Assembly (NCBI GenBank): GCA_022483045.1
Contig: JAKVOA010000001.1
Coordinates: 25,001-89,000, forward strand
Origin: Oscillospiraceae bacterium
GTDB lineage: Bacteria; Bacillota; Clostridia; Oscillospirales; Acutalibacteraceae
DNA length: 64,000 nucleotides
Direction: 5' to 3'
Under the pieces are notes generated by a model that was not told where the DNA came from, searched no databases, and saw only the letters and a program-made list of their open reading frames with translations. Positions 16,391 through 24,630 of this stretch are shown here, one piece after another; within the stretch, counting starts at the first letter, position 1; every line of letters starts with the position of its first letter. Position numbers and translations under genes: made by a program.

Positions 16391-17506
16391 ATGATGCGTT
16401 CTGTTGCAGCTCGTCGATCTGACCGCCCGAAAAAGGTGCCGGTCAATCGCTTCATCGACTTAGTCTTGGTTGTGTTTCTGGCGCTGTTTCCGCTGTTTGC
16501 AAAAACTTTTCAGGTAGAGATGATGGGCAGATACATTGCATTGTCTATTTTTGCAGTTTCTTTGGACCTGTTGTGGGGATATATGGGCTTGCTCAGTCTG
16601 GGCCATGCAGTTTTCTTTGGCATCGGTGGCTATATGATTGGGCTCTGTTACCAGATCCAGCATGGGCTGCCGTCCTTTATGACCCGCGAAAAAATCACCC
16701 AGTTGCCGTGGTTCTACCTGCCGTTGAAAAATCCGGCGCTGGCGGTAATTCTCGGTATCGCCATCGCAGCGCTGATGGGTGCGCTGCTTGGATTCTTTGT
16801 GTTTTCCAGCAAAATTAAGGGCGTGTTTTTTACAATCATTACGTTGGCGCTGGCAACCATGTTTTATCAGTTCATTATTACAGAGCAAAAATACACCAAT
16901 GGTTTCAACGGCCTGCAAAATATCCGGCGCTTTGCAGTGGGCAGTGGTGCCCCGCTGACGAAAAGACAATATTATTATGTAATTCTGGCCGTTGGCGTTG
17001 CGGTGTTTCTTTTCTGCATTTGGTTTACGAAGAGCCGTGTTGGAAAAGTGGCGGTGTCCATTCGTGAAAATGAGGAGCGCCTGCGCTATTTTGGCTACAA
17101 AACTTCACACTACAAAATTTTAATTCTCACCATTTCCTGTGCAATGGCAGGTTTAGCTGGCGCGCTATATGCACCGGCGACCAGTTCCATTACACCGGTC
17201 GATATTGGTGTTTCCGCGTCGACTGCCGTGGTCGTCTGGATTGCTGTGGGCGGCAGGGGAAACCTGACCGGTGCAGTGATCGGTACGCTGCTCATCAACT
17301 GGGCGCAGAGCTTGTTGTCGGACAAGTTCGCCAACGTGTGGCAGCTGATTCTGGGCGTGGTGCTGCTGCTCATCATTTTCTTTATTCCAGATGGTATCAT
17401 TGGCCAACTTGTGAAACTGCAGAAACGCTGTGGAAAGCAGACACCCCATACAGAAAAAGTTGCACTACAAGAGAGCAGCACAGCGGAAAGCGAGGTGTTG
17501 TCGTAA
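16391..17506 (+). CDS. urtC: Urea/amide-type ABC permease UrtC (LivM type)
   Basis: A 371-residue LivM/UrtC permease with about ten helices. Recognisable blocks are YMGLLSLGHAVFFGIGGYM, AGLAGALYAP and AVGGRGNLTGAVIGTLLINW. AGGAGG nine bases before the ATG at 16391 sets the start, which follows urtB by six bases. The last codons overlap the urtD start (TAATG). Confidence 0.9.
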   Translation: MMRSVAARRSDRPKKVPVNRFIDLVLVVFLALFPLFAKTFQVEMMGRYIALSIFAVSLDLLWGYMGLLSLGHAVFFGIGGYMIGLCYQIQHGLPSFMTREKITQLPWFYLPLKNPALAVILGIAIAALMGALLGFFVFSSKIKGVFFTIITLALATMFYQFIITEQKYTNGFNGLQNIRRFAVGSGAPLTKRQYYYVILAVGVAVFLFCIWFTKSRVGKVAVSIRENEERLRYFGYKTSHYKILILTISCAMAGLAGALYAPATSSITPVDIGVSASTAVVVWIAVGGRGNLTGAVIGTLLINWAQSLLSDKFANVWQLILGVVLLLIIFFIPDGIIGQLVKLQKRCGKQTPHTEKVALQESSTAESEVLS

Positions 17507-18264
17507 TGGAAGACGCTTTGCTGGATATTCGAAACCTTAGCATTTCTTTTTCCGGCTTTCACGCGGTTAGCGATGTCAGTATGCGGGTGAAGCAGGGCAG
17601 TGTCCATGTGGTTATAGGTCCCAACGGTGCCGGAAAAAGCACCTTAATGGATATGATTACGGGAAAATCTAAACCCACGGCCGGCCAAATTCTGTTTCAC
17701 GGAAAAGACATTGCGGGTATGGATCCCGGCGTGATTGCGGCAAAGTATAAAATCGGGCGAAAGTTTCAGGGCCCCAATGTGTTTGACAACATGACCGTAT
17801 ATGAAAATGTTGAAATTGCACTGGCAGGGTACACCACAATTGCAAAAGCGTTTCGATACCGAAGAAATGCCGCGGTGAAGCAGGAAATTCAAAGAATTTT
17901 GCAGCTTGTCTGTCTGGAAACAGAGCAGGACAGGGTGGCTTCTGAACTTTCCCACGGGCAGCGGCAGTGGCTGGAAATTGGCATGGTGATGATACAATCG
18001 CCGGAGCTGATTGCGCTGGATGAGCCCGCTGCCGGCATGACCGATGATGAAACCTTTAAGACAGGTGAACTGATTAAGAAATTGGCAGGAAAGCACACGC
18101 TGCTGGTTATTGAGCATGACATGGATTTTGTGCAGCAGATTGCCGACTGTGTGACAGTCCTGAACCAGGGCAAGGTGCTTGCCGAAGGTACTTTTTGCGA
18201 GGTAAAGGAGAACCCGCAAGTCATTAAAGCGTATCTCCAAAATGATGAAGGCGAGGGGTACTGA
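17506..18264 (+). CDS. urtD: Urea/amide-type ABC ATPase UrtD
   Basis: A 252-residue LivG/UrtD ATPase. Walker A is GPNGAGKS, the Q-loop is near GRKFQGPNVF, the signature is LSHGQRQWLEIGM, Walker B is LIALDEPAAGM and the switch histidine is VIEHDMDF. LSHGQRQWLEI is typical of UrtD rather than LivG. The ATG at 17506 overlaps the urtC stop; GAGGTG lies upstream. Confidence 0.92.
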   Translation: MEDALLDIRNLSISFSGFHAVSDVSMRVKQGSVHVVIGPNGAGKSTLMDMITGKSKPTAGQILFHGKDIAGMDPGVIAAKYKIGRKFQGPNVFDNMTVYENVEIALAGYTTIAKAFRYRRNAAVKQEIQRILQLVCLETEQDRVASELSHGQRQWLEIGMVMIQSPELIALDEPAAGMTDDETFKTGELIKKLAGKHTLLVIEHDMDFVQQIADCVTVLNQGKVLAEGTFCEVKENPQVIKAYLQNDEGEGY

Positions 18265-18957
18265 GTGGACATTCAAGAGATTTATGTGAATTACGGAAAA
18301 AGCAGAGTGATCAACGGTATTTCCGCTACGGTGACCTGCGGGGACAAGTTGACAATTTTGGGGCGTAACGGCGTGGGAAAGACCACCTTTCTGAAGTCAC
18401 TGATTGGTATCCTTCCGCTGGAATCCGGCAGCATTTCTCTGGATGGCCGCGACATTTCGAGGCAGCCGCCGCACCGCCGCTCTCGGCTGGGGATTGCTTA
18501 TGTTCCTCAAGGACGTGAAATTATTTCGGACTTGACGGTGGAGGAAAACTTGGATTTGGGCGGTTACGCACACGTCAAAGACTTGGAAGCGCAAAAGAAA
18601 AAGGTACTTGCCTTTTTTCCAGCGCTGCAGGTACACCTCAAGCGAAAAGGCGGCGTCCTTTCCGGTGGGCAGCAGCAGCAGCTTGCCATTGCCCGTGCGC
18701 TGATGTCTAACCCGAAGCTTTTGCTTTTAGATGAGCCGACAGAGGGCATTCAACCTAATATTGTTGCAGAGCTGGCATCTATATTGGATCGTGTTCATGA
18801 CGAAATGGGTGTGACCTTGGTTGTTGTGGAGCAGAACCTGAAGTTCGCCAGAAGGATTGCGGAGCATTACTTAATCATTCAAAAGGGCAAAGTGGTGTCT
18901 GCCGGTAAGATGAGCGGCCTGCAGGAGGAAACCGTGAAGAAGTACTTGGCGGTTTAA
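18265..18957 (+). CDS. urtE: Urea/amide-type ABC ATPase UrtE
   Basis: A 230-residue LivF/UrtE ATPase: Walker A GRNGVGKT, signature LSGGQQQQLAIARAL, Walker B LLLLDEPTEGIQPNIV, switch VVEQNLKF. EGIQPNI is characteristic of UrtE. The GTG start at 18265 immediately follows the urtD stop, so translation is coupled. With UrtD it forms the heterodimeric motor of the importer. Confidence 0.92.
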   Translation: MDIQEIYVNYGKSRVINGISATVTCGDKLTILGRNGVGKTTFLKSLIGILPLESGSISLDGRDISRQPPHRRSRLGIAYVPQGREIISDLTVEENLDLGGYAHVKDLEAQKKKVLAFFPALQVHLKRKGGVLSGGQQQQLAIARALMSNPKLLLLDEPTEGIQPNIVAELASILDRVHDEMGVTLVVVEQNLKFARRIAEHYLIIQKGKVVSAGKMSGLQEETVKKYLAV

Positions 18958-18979
18958 AGCAATCGAGAGGAGGTACATG

Positions 18980-19579
18980 ATGGGAAAAGTCATTACGGTA
19001 ACGCGTGAGTTTGGCAGTATGGGACGCAAGATTGCCATGGCTACGGCGGAAAAGCTGGGCTTTCGGTATTACGACAGGGACATTATAGAAATGACCGTGA
19101 AGGAACTGCACGGAAACCTGCAGGAACTTTCAGCAATGGAAGAGAAAGGAACGCCGCTGTTTTCCAGAATGGTATATCCGCTGGGTATTGGCAGCTCATC
19201 AATGCAGAACCAGCTGTACGAAATGGAGAAAAGCGTTATTATCGATTTGGCGGCAGCTGACGACTGCGTCATTGTTGGCAGATGCTCTGACTACATCCTG
19301 CGCGAGTGTAAGCATCCCAATATGCTGAATGTCTTTATCTATGCTCCTTATGATAAGCGTGTAGCATTTTCCGAAAATGAACTGAACTTAAGCTATGATC
19401 AGGCTAAGGCTTACATTGCTAAGGTTGACAAGGCAAGACGCGACTTTTACAAAATGCACACTGGTGTTTCGTTTCACTCAACCAAATACCGGCACATGAT
19501 GCTGGACAGTTCCATTACCTCACATGGCAACTGTGCAGAAATCATCTGTGCAGCTGCCCGCGAAAAATTCGGTTTATAG
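18980..19579 (+). CDS. Cytidylate-kinase-like family protein
   Basis: A 199-residue P-loop-like protein of the cytidylate kinase-like family, common in clostridia and of unknown substrate. The N-terminal loop reads TREFGSMGRKIA: the G-x4-GK of true nucleotide kinases is changed (GSMGRK), but the following YYDRDIIEM and VIVGRCSDYIL blocks of the family are kept. The start at the second ATG (18980) fits AGGAGG at 18968-18973. It is the last gene of the amidase operon; a paralogue at 46352 also ends a transporter operon. A regulatory or substrate-kinase role is guesswork. Confidence 0.75.
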   Translation: MGKVITVTREFGSMGRKIAMATAEKLGFRYYDRDIIEMTVKELHGNLQELSAMEEKGTPLFSRMVYPLGIGSSSMQNQLYEMEKSVIIDLAAADDCVIVGRCSDYILRECKHPNMLNVFIYAPYDKRVAFSENELNLSYDQAKAYIAKVDKARRDFYKMHTGVSFHSTKYRHMMLDSSITSHGNCAEIICAAAREKFGL

Positions 19580-19667
19580 TCGGTGAAATAAGAAAGAATG
19601 ATGCACTGTGACGTTTCACCTAAGTTGGGGCACAAGGAAACAAATCTCATAAGGAAATAAATGAAAA

Positions 19668-19697
19668 AGAGCGGGCAAAACTGCCTGCTTATTTTTT
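19668..19697 (+). terminator. Terminator of the amiE-urt operon
   Basis: The stem 19670-19677 with 19682-19689 is followed by TTATTTTTT. This separates the transporter operon from the sensor operon. Confidence 0.75.
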
Positions 19698-19778
19698 CGT
19701 AGAAGGAATGATTCGCACAGGTAAAAGAGCAGAAAAATACTGCCGTCAAGTGGAGAATGCTTATGAGAAATCTACCAC

Positions 19779-19870
19779 TTCACAAATTGTACTTTTTCAT
19801 GTATGATAGAGGAAAGTAACACAAGGGTGTGTATATTAGGCAGAAATGCTTGGTGTACATACCCTTTTTA
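19779..19870 (+). promoter_or_regulatory. Promoter followed at once by an attenuator hairpin, sensor operon
   Basis: -35 TTCACA (19779-19784), a 17-bp spacer and -10 TATGAT (19802-19807). About 15 bases after the expected start, the stem 19823-19833 with 19856-19866 ends in T6. The response-regulator gene begins 34 bases later. The arrangement suggests conditional termination in the leader. Confidence 0.5.
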
Positions 19871-19903
19871 TATGAAATTCTGCTGTAAAAAGGAGGCGGC
19901 ACC

Positions 19904-20971
19904 ATGCATAAGGTTATGCTGGTAGATGATTTCGAAATCTTCAGAAGTCAACTGAAACAGCAGGAAAGCTGGAAAAACCAGTCACAATTTTGTATTGCCG
20001 GGGAAGCGGACAATGGAGTGGAAGCACTGGAATATTTGCGGGGCCACCCAGTGGATATTTTAGTAACGGATATCAAGATGCCCAAAATGGACGGCATTGA
20101 ACTTTTGCAGGCAGTGAAGGAGGAACGCCTGTGCGAATGTGTGATCCTTTTAAGTGAGTACGCAGACTTTGAGTATGCACGTGAAGGTATTGTTTTGGGT
20201 GCATTTGATTATTTGATCAAGCCAGTAAGTGATGGTACATTTTTGAATGCACTGAAACGAGCAGCAGATTTTTTAAGGCAATCCGCTGCCCGGCCGGAAC
20301 TGCAGGATGCACTGTATGACGAGCGAAATGCCGTGATAAAAAGTATTCTGCAGGGCTCTGACCATTTTCAGGAAGCTGTAGCCCGGCTGTCGGAAAAATG
20401 TTACAGCATGGCAGACCAGGACTTCATCAAAAGCGGTGCTTTTTTGGCAAAAACCATTAAAAAAATTTATGCGGTGTTGGTGCAGGAAAGAAGCTGGCTG
20501 CCGCTTTTGGTGCCGGAGGTGGAGCACGTTTGCAGCGAAATTTTGCAGTGTGACACCATGTACATGGCACTGTCTATTTTTGAGGAATATATGCGCGAAG
20601 TTTATACCATCGTACATCTTTATGGTCCCCCGAATCTTCCAGAACTGTCTGCCAAAGTGGTCGCCTATGTGCTGTCTCATCCTTACGACAAACTTACGCT
20701 GGCACAAACGGCTGAAAAATGCTTTGTAAACAAAGCTTACCTGAGCCATAGGTTTAAAATAGATGTTGGAAAATCATTTGTAGAATATGTCGGATGTGTA
20801 AAAATGCAGATTGCCCGCAAGCTGCTGGATGAAGCAGACGTGACGATAGCTGAAGTTGCCGACCAGCTGCACTACGAGGATCCCAAATACATGAGCCGTT
20901 TATTTAAAAATTATTTCGGTATGGCACCGTCAGACTACAAAAAAACGCGGGAGAATTGTGAAAAGGAGTGA
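19904..20971 (+). CDS. AraC-type (YesN-like) response regulator
   Basis: A 355-residue regulator: the receiver domain has phospho-acceptor Asp56 (LVTDIKMPKMDG) and the acidic pair Asp8/Asp9, followed by a helical linker. The C-terminal AraC/XylS DNA-binding domain (about 255-350) has two helix-turn-helix motifs (LTLAQTAEKCFVNKAYLSHRF; TIAEVADQLHYEDPKYMSRLF). AGGAGG precedes the ATG. The stop overlaps the start region of the next gene. It probably activates the amiE-urt operon in answer to the kinase two genes on. Confidence 0.9.
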   Translation: MHKVMLVDDFEIFRSQLKQQESWKNQSQFCIAGEADNGVEALEYLRGHPVDILVTDIKMPKMDGIELLQAVKEERLCECVILLSEYADFEYAREGIVLGAFDYLIKPVSDGTFLNALKRAADFLRQSAARPELQDALYDERNAVIKSILQGSDHFQEAVARLSEKCYSMADQDFIKSGAFLAKTIKKIYAVLVQERSWLPLLVPEVEHVCSEILQCDTMYMALSIFEEYMREVYTIVHLYGPPNLPELSAKVVAYVLSHPYDKLTLAQTAEKCFVNKAYLSHRFKIDVGKSFVEYVGCVKMQIARKLLDEADVTIAEVADQLHYEDPKYMSRLFKNYFGMAPSDYKKTRENCEKE

Positions 20972-20976
20972 AAGAA

Positions 20977-22218
20977 ATGCGGCTGCTGCGAAAAGTGCTT
21001 TCCATGATTCTGTGTTTCGGTTTGCTGATTGTCACATCAGGGTGCGGCAGCCAGAGAGCGGCCCAGTCGCTGCGGGGACAAGCAGGGGACAGTGTGGTCC
21101 GCGTGGGCATCTTGTTTTCCACAACCGGTTCTTCGGCTGTAACAGAAAAATCAATGATAGATGCGGCGTATTTGGCGTTTGATGAAATCAATAAGGCCGG
21201 CGGCATTCACGGAAAACGTGTGCAGTACATTCAGGACGACTATTGCTCCGATCCCTCTATGGCAGCCAAAAAAGCGGAAGAGTTAATCGTGCAGTACAAA
21301 GTGGCCGCCATTATTGGCTGTTACACCTCTGCCAGCCGTAAAGCGGTTTTACCGATTCTGTCAAAATATAATTGCCTGTTGATTTATCCTACCTATACTG
21401 AGGGCGAGGAGAGCGACTGGCATGTGATATACACCGGCGCGATGCCCAATCAGCAGGCGACGCAGTATCTGCCTTGGCTGATGAAGAAGCTTGGAAAAAC
21501 GGTGTACCTGGTGGGTAACGACTACGTCTTCCCGGTAACCTGTAACAAGCAGGCAAAACGCTTGATTGAGAGAAACGGAGGTGTAATTTGCGGCGAAGAA
21601 TATGTGAAAGCGGGTTGTTCTGATTTTACAGCAATTTTAAATGACATTAAGCGGAAAAAGCCGGACTTTATCTATTGCGATTTGGTTGGTGACTCGGTGA
21701 TTTCTTTTTATAAGCAATATCAACGTTTTGGTCTGAACCCGGCGCAGTGTCCGATTGCTGCGATTACAGCGGATGAAATGAGCCTGCAGGAAATGGGGGC
21801 GGCGTGCGCGGAGGGGCACTATGCTTCTATGAATTATTTTTCGACACTGAATACATCTGCCAGTAAAAAATTTGTACAGAAATACAACGCTTATGCACAC
21901 GACGGTTCTGTCATTACCAGTTTGGCAGAAACAACCTACGACAGCTGTTTCCTGCTTGCGAAAGCGGCCATGAAGGTGAAGAATCCGTATGATACAGATT
22001 CCCTGATACGCGCTTTTTCTGGGTTGGAGTTTGATGCCCCGCAGGGGAAAATCAAGGTGGACAAAAGCAATCACTGTACTTGGCTGTATTCCTGCTTTGC
22101 CAGTGTACACAATGGTACATTCCAGATTATCTATCGCTCTGCACAGGCCATTCAGCCGGAACCGTGGCCAGCTATTCTGTACGGCAGTTCCTTCTCCGGG
22201 AATCAGGTGAAACCATGA
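20977..22218 (+). CDS. Second amide/urea-type binding lipoprotein, probably a sensor subunit
   Basis: A 413-residue lipoprotein (VTSGC lipobox) paralogous to the transporter's binding protein at 14139. The pocket segments are almost the same (GILFSTTGSSAVTEKS, GCYTSASRKAV, YPTYTEGEE, GHYASMNYFS). It is encoded between a response regulator and a kinase, with AAAGGAG eight bases before the ATG at 20977 and its stop overlapping the kinase start (ATGA). No permease follows. This suggests it presents ligand to the kinase instead of to a transporter, in the way AmiC serves AmiR in Pseudomonas, but on the outer face. Confidence 0.85.
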   Translation: MRLLRKVLSMILCFGLLIVTSGCGSQRAAQSLRGQAGDSVVRVGILFSTTGSSAVTEKSMIDAAYLAFDEINKAGGIHGKRVQYIQDDYCSDPSMAAKKAEELIVQYKVAAIIGCYTSASRKAVLPILSKYNCLLIYPTYTEGEESDWHVIYTGAMPNQQATQYLPWLMKKLGKTVYLVGNDYVFPVTCNKQAKRLIERNGGVICGEEYVKAGCSDFTAILNDIKRKKPDFIYCDLVGDSVISFYKQYQRFGLNPAQCPIAAITADEMSLQEMGAACAEGHYASMNYFSTLNTSASKKFVQKYNAYAHDGSVITSLAETTYDSCFLLAKAAMKVKNPYDTDSLIRAFSGLEFDAPQGKIKVDKSNHCTWLYSCFASVHNGTFQIIYRSAQAIQPEPWPAILYGSSFSGNQVKP

Positions 22219-24122
22219 AATGCTGGAGCCGGGGAAAAATATGTATTTCCATAGCCTTGGGACTGCTGTGCTATGTGTTGTCTTATGCACCGGTAAAAAT
22301 AGACTCGGCATATGACTTATACTTGCTGCCGGGTTTGCTGCTGCCGGCTGCGGTTGCGCTTGGGTTTGGCATGAAATATGCCTTTCTTTGCTGTGTGCCG
22401 GGTTTGGCAATGTTTTGTCCTATGGTTACGGTGCCTGCGGATGGGTGGGGCAGCTTTGTCACCAGTATGTTTCTGCTTCTGTGGGCGGTGGGATTGGGGT
22501 ACTGCCGAGATAGAGTACAGAAAGGATTGCCGTTCCTTTCTATATATCTCTATCAGGCGGGTTTCACGGTCCTGTATTTGCAGCTCAATCGACCGCTGGT
22601 GAAGCAGGTGGTACCTTACAATCCGCCATTTTGGTACACCAGCTACGCATTTTCTTATTTGCCAGACAACTTAATTAACGCAAATGCTGTGATAATAGCG
22701 GAAACCTGTTTCATTTGTATAGCTGTGATGAACAGCGTAGTGGAACTGCCTAGAGTGAAACAGCTGTTGGGCGTGGAACGGAACGGCTTTGAAAAGAACA
22801 ACACAGTAGTAGTGCTGCTGACGGGTGCGGCTGCACTGGCAGCGGCACTGCTGTCTACAGACGGCATTACAAACGGCATGATGTCCATTACTTTTACAGT
22901 CAACGTTTATCAAAGTACGATTGGCACGACGCAGTTTGCTTTGCTGAAGGCGGCAGCCGTGCTGACAGCAGGTGACTGCCTGCGGCATTATTTGGAGTAC
23001 CACACAGCACAGGAGCAGAGGCAACAGCGGCTTGCCTTCAGCTTACAGGCGGTTTTTGAAGCAAGTGAAAAGCTGATTTGGTTTATTGATGTTCGTACAG
23101 AGAAAATATTGGTATGCAACACGAATGGAAGCGAATATTATGCGTCCAAATCGTGTGATGTCAGCGGGCAGCTGTTTTTTGATATGTTTTCGGATGAAGA
23201 TGCCGTTTTGTGGCATGATTTTTTTGATACCGCGCAGAAAGAAGGACAGGCGGATGTCGAATACTATGACATGGCCGTGCGGCAGTACTACCGTGTGCAA
23301 ATTTATTGCCTGAAATTAAGCGAAGGAAAATATGACTTTGCTGTTTTCGCAAAGAATATTACAGAAGAGATTCAGATGGAAGAGCATACACAAAAGCTAA
23401 ACGAAGAGCTGGAAATCAAGGTGTTGGAACGTACACAAGAAATGCGGAGCGCTTACAACGAAATGGAAAAAATGTGCTACGTAATTGCACATGAGTTTAA
23501 GTCACCGGTTCGGGCCATTCACCTGTACAATGATGCAATTCTTCAAGAAATGGCCGGTGCCCTTACGCCAAAGGCACAAGAAGCTGCTGAAAAGATTAAA
23601 ATGTACTGTGAAAAGAGCCTTGATATGATTAGTGAGTTTTTGCAGTACTCAAAGATCAAATCCAGTCGGCTCAAATTGGTGCGCGTCAGTATGAACAAAC
23701 TCGTAGAAAATGTAATGACAGAACTTTGCATGGTGAACAGTGGACAGGATATACGACTGCAAATGCAGCGCCTGCCAAATGTTATGGGTGATGAGGTCTT
23801 GCTTCGCTGCTGCATTTACAATATCCTTTCCAATGCCATCAAATATTCATCGAAAAACACGTATACAGAAATTACTGTTTCCTATGCAGACCGCAAAGAC
23901 GATTTTGTCTTTTATTTTCGGGACAACGGTGCTGGATTTGATATGAAATATGCCCAGAATATTTTTAAAATGTTTGGTCGTATGCACAAAGACTCCGAAT
24001 TTGAAGGAAATGGAGTTGGCCTTGTAGCGGTGAAAAATATCATAGAAAAGCATGGAGGCCATCTTGCAATTACGGCTGAGGTGGACGCCGGGTGTATGGT
24101 TTCTTTTACATTGCCGAAATAG
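22215..24122 (+). CDS. Membrane sensor histidine kinase of the amide-sensing cluster
   Basis: A 635-residue kinase: about eight membrane helices to residue 260, a PAS-like domain (about 275-400, FEASEKLIWFIDVRTEKILVCN), a short coiled coil (EEHTQKLNEELEIKVLERTQEM), then the HisKA domain with His426 (IAHEFKSP). The ATPase domain has the N-box (NILSNAIKY), G1 (RDNGAGF) and G2 (GNGVGL). The start overlaps the stop of the binding-protein gene, so the two are made together. The loops between helices could contact the lipoprotein. The cognate regulator is the first gene of the operon. Confidence 0.88.
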   Translation: MKCWSRGKICISIALGLLCYVLSYAPVKIDSAYDLYLLPGLLLPAAVALGFGMKYAFLCCVPGLAMFCPMVTVPADGWGSFVTSMFLLLWAVGLGYCRDRVQKGLPFLSIYLYQAGFTVLYLQLNRPLVKQVVPYNPPFWYTSYAFSYLPDNLINANAVIIAETCFICIAVMNSVVELPRVKQLLGVERNGFEKNNTVVVLLTGAAALAAALLSTDGITNGMMSITFTVNVYQSTIGTTQFALLKAAAVLTAGDCLRHYLEYHTAQEQRQQRLAFSLQAVFEASEKLIWFIDVRTEKILVCNTNGSEYYASKSCDVSGQLFFDMFSDEDAVLWHDFFDTAQKEGQADVEYYDMAVRQYYRVQIYCLKLSEGKYDFAVFAKNITEEIQMEEHTQKLNEELEIKVLERTQEMRSAYNEMEKMCYVIAHEFKSPVRAIHLYNDAILQEMAGALTPKAQEAAEKIKMYCEKSLDMISEFLQYSKIKSSRLKLVRVSMNKLVENVMTELCMVNSGQDIRLQMQRLPNVMGDEVLLRCCIYNILSNAIKYSSKNTYTEITVSYADRKDDFVFYFRDNGAGFDMKYAQNIFKMFGRMHKDSEFEGNGVGLVAVKNIIEKHGGHLAITAEVDAGCMVSFTLPK

Positions 24123-24301
24123 TAAGGATGCTTTTTGCTGTATTGACTTGATGATAATCCAAACTCGTTTTAGTTTACGCTCACCTTATGTATGGCCCTT
24201 TTGCAAACACTAAATCTTTCCTGTCGGTTTATTACGGAATTTTATAAAATTAAAATCTTTTGGTTATATGATTGTTCCTAGAATTACAATTTGTCCGTTT
24301 C

Positions 24302-24345
24302 AAAGAGAGGTGCAGGGGCTGGAATTCCTGTACCTCTCTTTTTTG
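24302..24345 (+). terminator. Terminator of the sensor operon
   Basis: A perfect 15-bp stem (24302-24316 with 24327-24341) ending in T6. The 24123-24300 stretch before it shows no gene. 24346-24550 also holds nothing convincing beyond a weak promoter-like TTTGCTATGAT near 24450. Confidence 0.85.
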
Positions 24346-24550
24346 CAGCTGCAAAGAGAGAAAGCAATGGAACAAACAACAGGTTTTTACGCAAAAATCT
24401 TAAAACCTGAATTTTTGATAGATAAGTAGGTTTTGTGGTACTTCATTTTTGCTATGATGAAAGCAGTCCTAAAATGAATTGCCAGCGGGAGGCTTGAATT
24501 TTGCGCGTCATCGTTGCAGACTTTGATTTAGCAAAGAATACACCCAAAAG

Positions 24551-24603
24551 AAAAGCAGGGACATTCCCCCAACAAATGAGGAGGATTTGTCCCTGCTTTT
24601 TTT
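24551..24603. terminator. Bidirectional terminator downstream of alsT
   Basis: A 13-bp perfect stem (24551-24563 with 24588-24600), T-rich on the right and A-rich on the left. It ends alsT, and any plus-strand transcript from the gap. Confidence 0.8.
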
Positions 24604-24630
24604 ACTGAATTTCAATGCGAAAGGTTTCGC

